NCBI GenBank assembly: GCA_947311285.1
Contig: CAMZKS010000083.1
Location: 1-6,338, forward strand
Length of the DNA stretch: 6,338 nucleotides
Direction of reading: 5' to 3'
DNA from: an uncultured bacterium
GTDB taxonomy: Bacteria; Patescibacteriota; Gracilibacteria; UBA4473
Made by a program: the position numbers and the translations under genes. Shown here one piece after another: positions 1 through 5,328 of this stretch (the stretch's first letter is position 1; each line of letters begins with the position of its first letter). The notes under the pieces were generated by a model. The model worked only from the letters and a program-made list of their open reading frames with translations. It did no database searches and was not told where the DNA came from.

Positions 1-122
1 AAACTGTCAGTGTTACCGCCCCAGCCGTGTAAAAAAATAACTGGATGCTCTCCATTTCCCACAACAACGTAGTGTGTTTTTAATTTTTGAACTTCAATGA
101 AATGGTGGGTAGCTTTGATCAT
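1..122 (-). CDS. Alpha/beta hydrolase, N-terminal part only (runs off the left edge)
   Basis: Reading from the ATG at 122 on the minus strand, 40 codons are visible before the edge. After a short beta-strand-like lead the protein reaches PVIFLHGWGGNTDS, with HGWGG at residues 32-36. An HGxGG loop after a hydrophobic strand is the oxyanion-hole region of alpha/beta-hydrolase-fold enzymes (esterases, lipases, C-C hydrolases, haloperoxidase-like proteins). The nucleophile elbow and the rest of the triad lie outside the window, so the substrate cannot be named. No Shine-Dalgarno precedes the ATG. A TAAAAT hexamer (minus strand, 134-139) ends 11 bases before it and could be a -10 box giving a very short leader, but no convincing -35 is visible. 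The gene diverges from the lipoprotein gene to its right across about 85 bases. Confidence 0.8.
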   Translation of the reverse strand, partial: MIKATHHFIEVQKLKTHYVVVGNGEHPVIFLHGWGGNTDS

Positions 123-195
123 ATTACGTCAAAATTTTAATGTTTTTTTATCTAAAACAAAAGCCGAAGCGTTTAAATTTTTCTAAAACTTTTTC

Positions 196-200
196 TGGAG
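196..200 (+). promoter_or_regulatory. Shine-Dalgarno for the 12-codon upstream ORF
   Basis: TGGAG lies 6 bases before the ATG at 207 and 41 bases before the lipoprotein ATG at 242. It is therefore correctly placed for the short ORF and too far away for the main gene. No other purine-rich ribosome-binding sequence occurs between here and 242. Confidence 0.6.
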
Positions 201-206
201 ACAAAA

Positions 207-245
207 ATGAATTACAGTGTTCAAGAACTAATTGAATTTTTATGA
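207..245 (+). CDS. Short upstream ORF (12 aa) overlapping the lipoprotein start
   Basis: The ATG at 207 follows TGGAG at good spacing and encodes MNYSVQELIEFL. Its TGA (243-245) overlaps the lipoprotein ATG (242-244) in an ATGA arrangement, the classic geometry for termination-reinitiation coupling. The lipoprotein has no Shine-Dalgarno of its own (the preceding 20 bases are A/T rich), so ribosomes probably reach it by finishing this mini-cistron. The peptide itself has no recognisable function. A chance ORF cannot be excluded for something this short, but the ribosome-binding sequence plus the exact overlap argue for use. Confidence 0.5.
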   Translation: MNYSVQELIEFL

Positions 246-919
246 ATAAATCTATTTTGCCGGTATTCGCTTTTAGCCTCTTGCTAGTGGCCTGTGGGAA
301 AGACGAACCTATTATGGTTAATAAGACCCCAATCACGCCCGTTCAAGTCGAAGCAGAGCGGCCGACCTTTAACACCGAAATTGATGATGATTCAGCTTTT
401 GATGAAGCCTTAAGCTCGGTACCTTCAGATCAAACCCCTCAGTTTGTAGAAATTATTGATGATATCGACGCAGACTCAATCCAAGCTGCGGAAGTCGGAG
501 AAAAGTTGGCGTTAGAATCAGACGAAGATAAAGCGGCCCGAGCTAAATCGGAAGCGCGTGGTGTGGCCAGAAAACAAATTAGTGACTCAAACACGGCTTT
601 AGGACTAGAGTTTCGTCCTTATTCAGCTGATTTGTACGCTCAGGTTAAAGGCGTGCGACCGGCGATTATTTATTTTACGACCGAGAGCTGCGAAAAATGT
701 GCCGAGTGGGAAGCCTCACTTCGTTCTCAGGCTTCGGCGTTTAGTGATAAAAATGCTTTGATTTTAATGGCCAATTTTGACGAAGAGGCAGAGCTTGTTT
801 CAGAAATGGGTATTAAAGAGGCTGGCTGGGCTATGATGCTCACCGGGGTAGGTGAATTAATGGGGCCAAGACCAACGGAAAGACTGACTAAAGAGGACTT
901 AGGTTTTATTTTTCAGTAG
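242..919 (+). CDS. Lipoprotein with C-terminal thioredoxin-like CxxC domain
   Basis: This 225-residue protein opens with a lipoprotein signal peptide: Lys3, a hydrophobic core, and a lipobox LVAC with the lipidated Cys at 18. Residues about 20-120 are acidic, low in complexity and probably a flexible tether. Residues about 130-225 resemble a thioredoxin fold: strand AIIYFTTES, then CEKC (Cys150, Cys153) and helix AEWEASLRSQ, then strand ALILMANFD and a later MMLTGVGEL strand. The Pro expected before that last strand (the cis-Pro loop of thioredoxins) is replaced by GWAMM, which is unusual and could alter substrate release. The likely role is envelope thiol-disulfide exchange. A methionine sulfoxide reductase follows on the same strand, so supplying it with electrons is a reasonable inference but unproven. 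No DsbD-like reductant donor is in the window. The start is set by the signal peptide and the ATGA overlap with the preceding mini-cistron. Assignment as a lipoprotein is firm; thioredoxin-like is fairly firm; the partner is inference. Confidence 0.85.
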   Translation: MNKSILPVFAFSLLLVACGKDEPIMVNKTPITPVQVEAERPTFNTEIDDDSAFDEALSSVPSDQTPQFVEIIDDIDADSIQAAEVGEKLALESDEDKAARAKSEARGVARKQISDSNTALGLEFRPYSADLYAQVKGVRPAIIYFTTESCEKCAEWEASLRSQASAFSDKNALILMANFDEEAELVSEMGIKEAGWAMMLTGVGELMGPRPTERLTKEDLGFIFQ

Positions 920-944
920 TCTCGGTTGCGAAACTCTTTAGGAC

Positions 945-989
945 ACACTTAGCTTAGGTGTTATGGTTGATGGCGAATTTTAATCGCCA
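945..989 (+). other. Two small hairpins between the lipoprotein gene and the msrB block
   Basis: An imperfect hairpin at 945-961 (ACACTTA/TAGGTGT, one T-G wobble, 3-base loop) is followed by a perfect 6-bp stem TGGCGA/TCGCCA (971-976 and 984-989, 7-base loop). Neither has a T-run after it, so neither looks like an intrinsic terminator. Readthrough from the lipoprotein gene into msrB therefore remains possible. They could be mRNA-processing or stability structures, or chance. Confidence 0.3.
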
Positions 990-1037
990 GAATTGTATGG
1001 AATATTTGTTGTTATTACTTTTAGGGGGCGGAAATTT

Positions 1038-1136
1038 ATGGGTTACATCAAAAAATTTGAAGTGTGGATTATTAGCCAAGGATATTTTGGCGAGACAGCG
1101 CTTGAAGAGCCGCTGATTGAAAAGGTTAAAAGCTAA
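1038..1136 (+). CDS. Possible small protein (32 aa) immediately upstream of msrB
   Basis: The ATG at 1038 is preceded by the purine stretch AGGGGGCGGA (1023-1032), which can act as a Shine-Dalgarno. The ORF runs 32 codons to TAA at 1134-1136, only 2 bases before the msrB ATG. The peptide begins MGYIKKFEVWIIS and ends EEPLIEKVKS. It has an amphipathic or hydrophobic start and an acidic end, and no family is recognised. msrB has at best a distant AAAGG for a ribosome site, so coupling from this ORF is plausible. A competing ORF in another frame (997-1116) overlaps it, so the coding frame in this stretch is uncertain. Confidence 0.35.
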   Translation: MGYIKKFEVWIISQGYFGETALEEPLIEKVKS

Positions 1137-1138
1137 AA

Positions 1139-1714
1139 ATGATAAAACTTAAAAAACATGATCGTACGGTCATCACGTTACTTTTGGCAATAATTTTATT
1201 AGGCTCTGCGTATGCCTTTAAAACATACCAGAACTCAACGGTTACCTCAGCAGTAACTAATTTAGATAAGATTACTGAAATGAATAAAGAACAAGCGCTC
1301 GCTATTATTAAACAAACAGAGGACAAATCCACCATTGCTAAAGAGGTGTGGAGGGCTTTAGGTCTAACCGAGTTGGAATACGAAGTGTTGTGGCAGGCTT
1401 CAACCGAGCGGCCAAACACAAGCGTGTTAAACAATGAAAAACGCAAAGGTAAGTTTGTTACTAAAGCCTGTGGGCTGGAAGTATTTTCATCAGAACATAA
1501 ATACGAATCGGGCACGGGGTGGCCTAGTTTCTATGAAGCCAATAAAAAGAATATTGTTTTAAAAGACGACTATTCGTGGCTTGGAGTTAAACGAACCGAA
1601 ATTTTAAGCACCTGTGGCGAACACTTGGGACACTTGTTTAATGATGGCCCAGAACCGACAGGTTTGAGATATTGTATGAACGGCGCGGCCCTTACTTTTG
1701 TGCCGGAAGAGTAA
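1139..1714 (+). CDS. msrB: Peptide-methionine (R)-S-oxide reductase, membrane-anchored MsrB
   Basis: MsrB reduces the R-epimer of methionine sulfoxide in proteins back to methionine. The 191-residue product has a basic start (MIKLKKHDR) and one hydrophobic segment (about 11-27) that should anchor it in the cytoplasmic membrane with the catalytic domain outside. A linker precedes the SelR domain (about 75-190). Domain motifs in order are a TERP segment at 89-92, SGTGWPSF at 124-131, HLGHLFNDGP at 162-171, and the catalytic RYCMNGAAL with Cys179. Zinc-type MsrBs have two CxxC pairs; here each pair keeps only its second Cys (Cys111 in KACG, Cys159 in STCG), with Thr108 and Leu156 replacing the first ones. 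Structural zinc is thus unlikely, and Cys111 or Cys159 could act as resolving cysteines. The start follows the stop of a 32-codon ORF by 2 bases. The CxxC lipoprotein upstream is a candidate electron donor. The family call is secure. Confidence 0.93.
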   Translation: MIKLKKHDRTVITLLLAIILLGSAYAFKTYQNSTVTSAVTNLDKITEMNKEQALAIIKQTEDKSTIAKEVWRALGLTELEYEVLWQASTERPNTSVLNNEKRKGKFVTKACGLEVFSSEHKYESGTGWPSFYEANKKNIVLKDDYSWLGVKRTEILSTCGEHLGHLFNDGPEPTGLRYCMNGAALTFVPEE

Positions 1715-1722
1715 TATTTAGA

Positions 1723-1752
1723 GGCTAAAATTTATCAAATTATTTATTAGCC
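1723..1752 (+). repeat. Inverted repeat just after msrB
   Basis: GGCTAA (1723-1728) is complementary to TTAGCC (1747-1752) across an A/T-rich 18-base interior that can pair partly further. It starts 9 bases after the msrB stop and has no T-run after it. It may protect the msrB mRNA 3' end or weakly slow transcription before the ilvD leader. Confidence 0.3.
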
Positions 1753-1777
1753 CAAGGGGTAGGAGAGAAGGAGAGGT

Positions 1778-1801
1778 AAATTCAAGGTGGAGCTTGAATT
1801 T
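1778..1801 (+). terminator. Perfect 9-bp hairpin in the ilvD leader, weak terminator candidate
   Basis: AAATTCAAG (1778-1786) pairs perfectly with CTTGAATTT (1793-1801) around a GTGGAG loop. Only a few Ts follow (TTTTC) and the stem is A/T rich, so termination would be inefficient. It sits between a purine-rich tract with several Shine-Dalgarno-like elements (1754-1777) and the leader ORF before ilvD. It could therefore be an msrB terminator or part of an ilvD leader control element. No T-box GGTGG-ACCGCG-type signature or known riboswitch core was seen. Confidence 0.35.
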
Positions 1802-1806
1802 TCATT

Positions 1807-1815
1807 AAAGAGGAG
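1807..1815 (+). promoter_or_regulatory. Strong Shine-Dalgarno before the ilvD leader ORF
   Basis: AAAGAGGAG ends 5 bases before TTG at 1821 and 64 bases before the ilvD ATG at 1880. It is the best ribosome-binding sequence seen in the window and can only serve the short leader ORF directly. Confidence 0.6.
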
Positions 1816-1820
1816 CCAAC

Positions 1821-1874
1821 TTGATCGTTAAACCATTAACCACTACTATTTATGAGATTAAAAAATTCATTTAA
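1821..1874 (+). CDS. Putative ilvD leader peptide (17 aa, TTG start)
   Basis: With TTG as start the peptide reads MIVKPLTTTIYEIKKFI. It is followed by TAA at 1872-1874, 5 bases before the ilvD ATG and in a different frame. Six of the 16 internal residues are branched-chain (four Ile, one Val, one Leu), and three more are Thr, the precursor of Ile. Branched-chain-rich leader peptides are known regulators of ilv operons by attenuation. Here the very short distance to ilvD leaves no room for a downstream terminator, so any control would more likely act through translational coupling: ribosomes stalled or finishing here decide entry into ilvD. A second possible mini-ORF (GTG 1787 to TAA 1831) overlaps its start. 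Ile/Leu codons are common in A/T-rich DNA, so the composition alone is weak evidence. Confidence 0.45.
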   Translation: MIVKPLTTTIYEIKKFI

Positions 1875-1879
1875 ACTTT

Positions 1880-3577
1880 ATGTCTAACCCACTCAATCAT
1901 CGTTCTCATGTTGTAACTCAAGGGCCAGCGCGCGCGCCCAACCGAGCCATGCTGCGAGCCGTGGGCATGAGTGATGAAGATTTTGACAAACCGCTCATTG
2001 GAGTGGCTAGTGGTTGGAGCCAAACTACTCCTTGTAATGCACATCTTAATATTTTAGCCGAACAAGTTTGTATTGGTATTTATGAGGCGGGCGGTTTTCC
2101 ACAAACTTTTGGTTACCCAACCGCCTCCGATGGTGTAGGAATGGGGCATGAGGGCATGCGTTACAGCTTGCCGTCGCGTGAGTTAATTGCCGATTGTATT
2201 GATATGATGGTGGGTGGTAGTCGCTTTGACGCCTTTGTTGGTATTGGCGGTTGTGATAAAAATATGCCAGGGAATTTAATGGCGATGGGGCGTTTGGACG
2301 TGCCGGCTTTGTTTTTGTACGGGGGAACGATTTCACCAGGTGTGCACCAAGGCGAAGACATTGATATTGTCTCGATTTTTGAAGCCGTTGGGAAATACCA
2401 ATGTGGCTTGATTGATGAAGACGAGCTAAGCGCGGTAGAAAACAAAGCGATCCCGAATCACGGGGCTTGTGGCGGCATGTACACGGCAAACACTATGGCG
2501 TCTTGTTTAGAAGCGATGGGGGTTAGTTTGCCCGGTTCATCGTCTATTCCAGGTACTAAATCGGCTAAATTGCTGGATGCTCGTGCGGCCGGAAAAGCTA
2601 TTTACAACGCCGTTGGAATGGGGCTCACGTCACGAAAAATCATGACAAAAGAGTCATTTGAAAACGGAATTATTACGGCTTTTGCGCTTGGAGGTTCTAC
2701 AAACTTAGTATTACATTTATTGGCGGCAGCGCATGAAACGGGCGTAAAATTAGAACTAGACGACTTCAATCGTTTAGGCCAGAAAGTACCTCATTTAGCG
2801 GATTTAAAACCGGGAGGAAAATATGTGATGGAAGATTTGTACAACGTTGGTGGCGTGCAGGGCGTTATGAAAATATTACTGAAAGAGGGATTGCTTCATG
2901 GTGAGGCTTTAACGATTACCGGGAAAACCGTTGCCGAAAATTTAGACGCACAACCGGCCTTAGCTAGTGGCCAAAAAATCGTATTAGGGTTTGAGAGCCC
3001 GCTTAAAGAAACGGCGCCCATTAAAATCTTACGAGGAAACTTAGCACCGGGTGGCGCGGTACTTAAAACTTCGGGTTTAAAGGTAACGACGATTACCGGT
3101 CCGGCCAAAGTGTTTGAATGTGAAGAAGATTGTTTTGAAGCCGTTAAACAAGAAAAAATTAAAGCCGGTGATGTAGTGGTTATTCGTAACGAAGGCCCGA
3201 AAGGCGGTCCAGGAATGCGAGAAATGTTATCTGTTACGGCGGCGCTTTGTGGTCAAGGACTTGGTGAATCAGTCGGGCTTCTAACTGACGGTCGTTTCAG
3301 TGGAGGCACTCATGGCTTAGTGGTCGGACATGTAGCGCCGGAGGCGGCCTTAGGCGGCCCGATTGGTGCCGTACAAGATGGCGATATTATTACTATGTCC
3401 GAAGCGAGCGCTGAACTTTCAGTTGAACTGAGTGATGAAGTTATTGCCCAACGGGTTGCGGCTTACGAAGTTAAGCCAGATAATTACAACGCGGGGTTTA
3501 TTGGTAAATACCGAAAACTGGTAAAATCTGCCGAGCAAGGCGCGGTGACTTCGGAGTTTAATGAACGGCCGGAGTAA
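1880..3577 (+). CDS. ilvD: Dihydroxy-acid dehydratase
   Basis: IlvD removes water from 2,3-dihydroxy-isovalerate and 2,3-dihydroxy-3-methylvalerate. The products are the keto acids for Val, Leu and Ile, and the reaction takes place in the cytoplasm. The 565-residue protein is complete and matches the shorter IlvD type with a [2Fe-2S] cluster. Candidate cluster ligands are Cys52 (TTPCNAHL), Cys125 (GGCDKNMPG) and Cys197 (NHGACGGM). Asp84 in ASDGVGMG, Asp126 and Lys127 match the metal-binding and carbamylated-Lys positions. The second family signature, TDGRFSGGTHG (469-479), contains the catalytic-type Ser474. The N-terminal VTQGPARAPNRAMLRAVGM is typical of IlvD rather than phosphogluconate dehydratase (Edd), and it supports the ATG at 1880 as start. 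This ATG has no Shine-Dalgarno and follows a 17-codon leader ORF by 5 bases. No other branched-chain biosynthesis gene lies in the window, so the gene is isolated here. Confidence 0.96.
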   Translation: MSNPLNHRSHVVTQGPARAPNRAMLRAVGMSDEDFDKPLIGVASGWSQTTPCNAHLNILAEQVCIGIYEAGGFPQTFGYPTASDGVGMGHEGMRYSLPSRELIADCIDMMVGGSRFDAFVGIGGCDKNMPGNLMAMGRLDVPALFLYGGTISPGVHQGEDIDIVSIFEAVGKYQCGLIDEDELSAVENKAIPNHGACGGMYTANTMASCLEAMGVSLPGSSSIPGTKSAKLLDARAAGKAIYNAVGMGLTSRKIMTKESFENGIITAFALGGSTNLVLHLLAAAHETGVKLELDDFNRLGQKVPHLADLKPGGKYVMEDLYNVGGVQGVMKILLKEGLLHGEALTITGKTVAENLDAQPALASGQKIVLGFESPLKETAPIKILRGNLAPGGAVLKTSGLKVTTITGPAKVFECEEDCFEAVKQEKIKAGDVVVIRNEGPKGGPGMREMLSVTAALCGQGLGESVGLLTDGRFSGGTHGLVVGHVAPEAALGGPIGAVQDGDIITMSEASAELSVELSDEVIAQRVAAYEVKPDNYNAGFIGKYRKLVKSAEQGAVTSEFNERPE

Positions 3578-3589
3578 GGATTTAACCTT

Positions 3590-3609
3590 TCTAGGTCGAC
3601 CTAGATTTT
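3590..3609 (+). terminator. 16-bp perfect palindrome plus short T-run between convergent genes
   Basis: TCTAGGTCGACCTAGA (3590-3605) is a perfect palindrome that can fold as a 6-bp stem with a TCGA loop. It is followed on the plus strand by TTTT (3606-3609), which overlaps the stop codon of the convergent flavoprotein gene. The position 12 bases after the ilvD stop makes an ilvD terminator the natural reading. On the minus strand only a brief purine run follows, so termination of the flavoprotein transcript here would be weaker. A dimeric regulator site is a less likely alternative. Confidence 0.55.
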
Positions 3610-4816
3610 AAGAATTTAAAATTGAATCCGCCACAATTTGTGCCGAAATCGCCGCAAAAGAAATATTGTAACCGCCACATAACCCGTTGGTGTCCATTAT
3701 TTCACCAGCAAAGTGTACGCCTGGAGCGAGCTTTGATTCCAGTGTGGCGGTGTTTATTTCTTCTAGTTTAACGCCGCCTTTGGTCGTCCAGCTAGACGGG
3801 TAATTTTTTGATTGAACTTGGGTAATCGGGTAATGAAAAATAGTTTGAATCAACTTGTGTAGCTTGGTTTTAGGTAAGTCCGCAATCACAGTTTCAATGC
3901 TTAAATCGGCTTGTTGCAGAAAAAAGTCACTTAAGTTTTTAGTGAAATGTTCGCGTAGTAACGCTCGCAGTCGGATGGCTCCTTGGCGGTTCGCATTAAT
4001 TTTATCGCGTAATTCGTTTTCTTTTAACTGGGCTGTGAAACACAACTCAATACTTTCACTTTCTCGAAAAGCGGAGAAATCAAGTACCGCGGGACCGGAT
4101 AAACCAAAGTGGGTAATAACCATATCATCTGTTACCGTCTTTTTGTTTTGAGTATCGGTTAAAATACCTTCAAAGCTGACGCCTTTAAGTTCTCGTAATA
4201 CTTTATCGGTAAAGATAAGCGGAGAGAGTGATGGTTGCACTTCTGTGATGCTGTGGCCTAGTGCTAACGGGAGTTGGTAGATTTTATCAGTGTCGCCTAA
4301 GTCGCGCATTCTAAACATACCCCCACCACTTAAGATTACTTTATCAAAAAGTTCAGTCTTTTCTCCTTGAGGGGTTTCAAAGGTGATTTTAAATAAACCG
4401 GATTCAAGTTTTTCTATGTCGAGAGCTTTATGTTCTAAACAGAGTTTTAAATTTTTTTGTGTGACTACTTTCTCTTTTAAACGAGCCACTTCTAAGGGGG
4501 CATTTTGAGAAAGGAGTAAGGCTCTATTTTTTTCCCATTGATACTCAATACCAAGGACTTTAAAGATAAGGTGTCGGTTTTCAAAGTGAGGGTTTTTGAA
4601 AAGTCGTTTTAATAAATTACTCGATTGTGAACTAAACTCTTTGGCAGAAAACTTTTTGTTGGTCACGTTCATGCGCCCACCACCGGTGGTTTTAAGCTTT
4701 TCGCCTACATCTTTATTTTGATCAAATAGAAACACTTGGCCGTTAAACTCGCTCAGCAGTAAGCTGGCGTAAATACCGGCTGGCCCGGCACCGATTATGG
4801 CTATTCTGTTTGTCAT
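3608..4816 (-). CDS. HI0933/YhiN/BaiN-type FAD-dependent oxidoreductase
   Basis: The product is a 402-residue cytosolic flavoprotein of the HI0933-like family (E. coli YhiN, clostridial BaiN). Most members have no assigned substrate. The N-terminal dinucleotide-binding motif is IIGAGPAG (residues 7-14, Gly9, Gly11, Gly14), with acidic Asp32 after the second strand for the FAD ribose. It is followed by the family segment TTGGGRMNVTN (43-53), where the usual Cys after GR is Met. The C-terminal motifs are TTKGGVKLEEIN (344-355), GEIMD (371-375) and GGYN (381-384), the FAD-closing region. The start at 4816 places MTNR directly before the nucleotide-binding strand as in relatives. An in-frame ATG at 4843 would add nine residues translated from repeat DNA. 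No Shine-Dalgarno precedes either. The gene converges with ilvD, and a DUF1622 gene lies upstream on the same strand about 113 bases away. The family is secure and the substrate unknown. Confidence 0.9.
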   Translation of the reverse strand: MTNRIAIIGAGPAGIYASLLLSEFNGQVFLFDQNKDVGEKLKTTGGGRMNVTNKKFSAKEFSSQSSNLLKRLFKNPHFENRHLIFKVLGIEYQWEKNRALLLSQNAPLEVARLKEKVVTQKNLKLCLEHKALDIEKLESGLFKITFETPQGEKTELFDKVILSGGGMFRMRDLGDTDKIYQLPLALGHSITEVQPSLSPLIFTDKVLRELKGVSFEGILTDTQNKKTVTDDMVITHFGLSGPAVLDFSAFRESESIELCFTAQLKENELRDKINANRQGAIRLRALLREHFTKNLSDFFLQQADLSIETVIADLPKTKLHKLIQTIFHYPITQVQSKNYPSSWTTKGGVKLEEINTATLESKLAPGVHFAGEIMDTNGLCGGYNISFAAISAQIVADSILNS

Positions 4817-4861
4817 TGCGAGGCTAACGTACTTTAAATACATGGCGAAGCAATCTCATGA
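4812..4861. repeat. Dispersed-repeat-like sequence (GTCATTGCGAG...GAAGCAATCTCATGA) over the flavoprotein start
   Basis: The left end GTCATTGCGAGG (4812-4823) and right end GGCGAAGCAATCTCATGA (4844-4861) flank a 20-base A/T-rich centre. ATTGC (4815-4819) and GCAAT (4850-4854) form the outer inverted arms. Blocks of the form GTCATTGCGAG...GAAGCAATCTC recur as short intergenic palindromic repeats in many bacterial genomes. That is recalled knowledge, and only one copy is in this window. On the minus strand the left end supplies the ATGAC of the flavoprotein start, so insertion appears to have replaced the original translation start region. Confidence 0.5.
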
Positions 4862-4929
4862 AATCACTATTTAGACACAAAAAAAGTTAAACAGATTATT
4901 TTACTTAAGATGAATTGTGATGGTGTTTA

Positions 4930-5292
4930 CTACTGAGATTTATTTTTTAGTCTTAAGCGCTCGTTTGTTTGTGCTTGTTCCACTTCTTTAAGCATAAAGT
5001 GTGTCAAAATAATTCGGATAGCCACGACGGTAATAAGTCCGGCTAAATCACGCCAGAACTCAGCGCCACTATCGAGTAAAATCGTATCAATGATGTCTTT
5101 CCCGACCATGAAATCTAGGCCCAAAATAATATGAGACCCGAGTACTAAGCGAACATGTTGAAAATTATGCTCATCACGAGTGACTACGTAATGATACAAA
5201 CCTTTTATCGATCCAATGGTAATAATCCCAATACCAATAGCTCCAATAAAGAGTGACAAGCCTTTAACAAGAGTGAAAATGATTTCAGTCAT
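4930..5292 (-). CDS. DUF1622 family membrane protein
   Basis: This small inner-membrane protein of 120 residues has hydrophobic segments at about 5-28, 48-64 and 83-101 and a charged tail (104-120). The central pattern RLVLGSHIILGLDFMVGKDI followed by DLAGLITVVAIRIILTHFML matches my recollection of DUF1622. Members have an R-x-x-LG-x-x-x-x-LGL-(E/D)-F loop before a segment ending in VAIRT-x-L-type residues. The biochemical role of the family is unknown. The ATG at 5292 is preferred over the upstream in-frame ATG at 5316, which would sit inside the promoter. It has no Shine-Dalgarno and lies 7 bases downstream of a TATAAT box, so its mRNA is predicted to be leaderless. It follows the inhibitor lipoprotein gene by about 36 bases but has its own promoter. 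Confidence 0.8.
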   Translation of the reverse strand: MTEIIFTLVKGLSLFIGAIGIGIITIGSIKGLYHYVVTRDEHNFQHVRLVLGSHIILGLDFMVGKDIIDTILLDSGAEFWRDLAGLITVVAIRIILTHFMLKEVEQAQTNERLRLKNKSQ

Positions 5293-5298
5293 TAGGCC

Positions 5299-5327
5299 AT
5301 TATAACCGAAAAACAAGATTTTATCAA
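5299..5327 (-). promoter_or_regulatory. Sigma70-type promoter of the DUF1622 gene, predicted leaderless
   Basis: On the minus strand TTGATA (5322-5327) is followed by exactly 17 bases and then a perfect TATAAT (5299-5304). Six bases, GGCCTA, separate the -10 box from ATG at 5292, so a start about 7 bases downstream would put the first transcribed base on the A of ATG. The -35 box lies immediately after the stop codon of the upstream lipoprotein gene. Confidence 0.8.
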
Positions 5328-5328
5328 C

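Noticed and set aside
115..143. Plus-strand promoter TTGATC-17-TAATGT before the first lipoprotein
   Set aside because: The -10 match is only three of six bases and the -35 lies inside the divergent hydrolase gene; too weak to annotate.
243..245. Possible UGA recoding joining the 12-codon ORF to downstream sequence
   Set aside because: The frame after the TGA is not the lipoprotein frame, and the lipoprotein begins with its own signal peptide at 242.
997..1116. 39-codon ORF (MEYLLLLLLGGG...) in another frame of the lipoprotein-msrB gap
   Set aside because: No Shine-Dalgarno before 997, no recognised family, and its end does not relate to the msrB start. The overlapping ORF at 1038-1136 has the better ribosome site, so this one was not annotated.
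1126..1515. 129-codon minus-strand frame across msrB
   Set aside because: Antisense to a secure MsrB with catalytic motifs; no recognisable domain or upstream ribosome site.
1715..1879. T-box or metabolite riboswitch before ilvD
   Set aside because: No T-box antiterminator motif and no known riboswitch core could be seen; only two small hairpins and short ORFs are present.
2046..2489. Long open frame on the minus strand inside ilvD
   Set aside because: It lies antisense within a secure ilvD gene, and its His/Arg/Ser-rich composition is typical of shadow frames.
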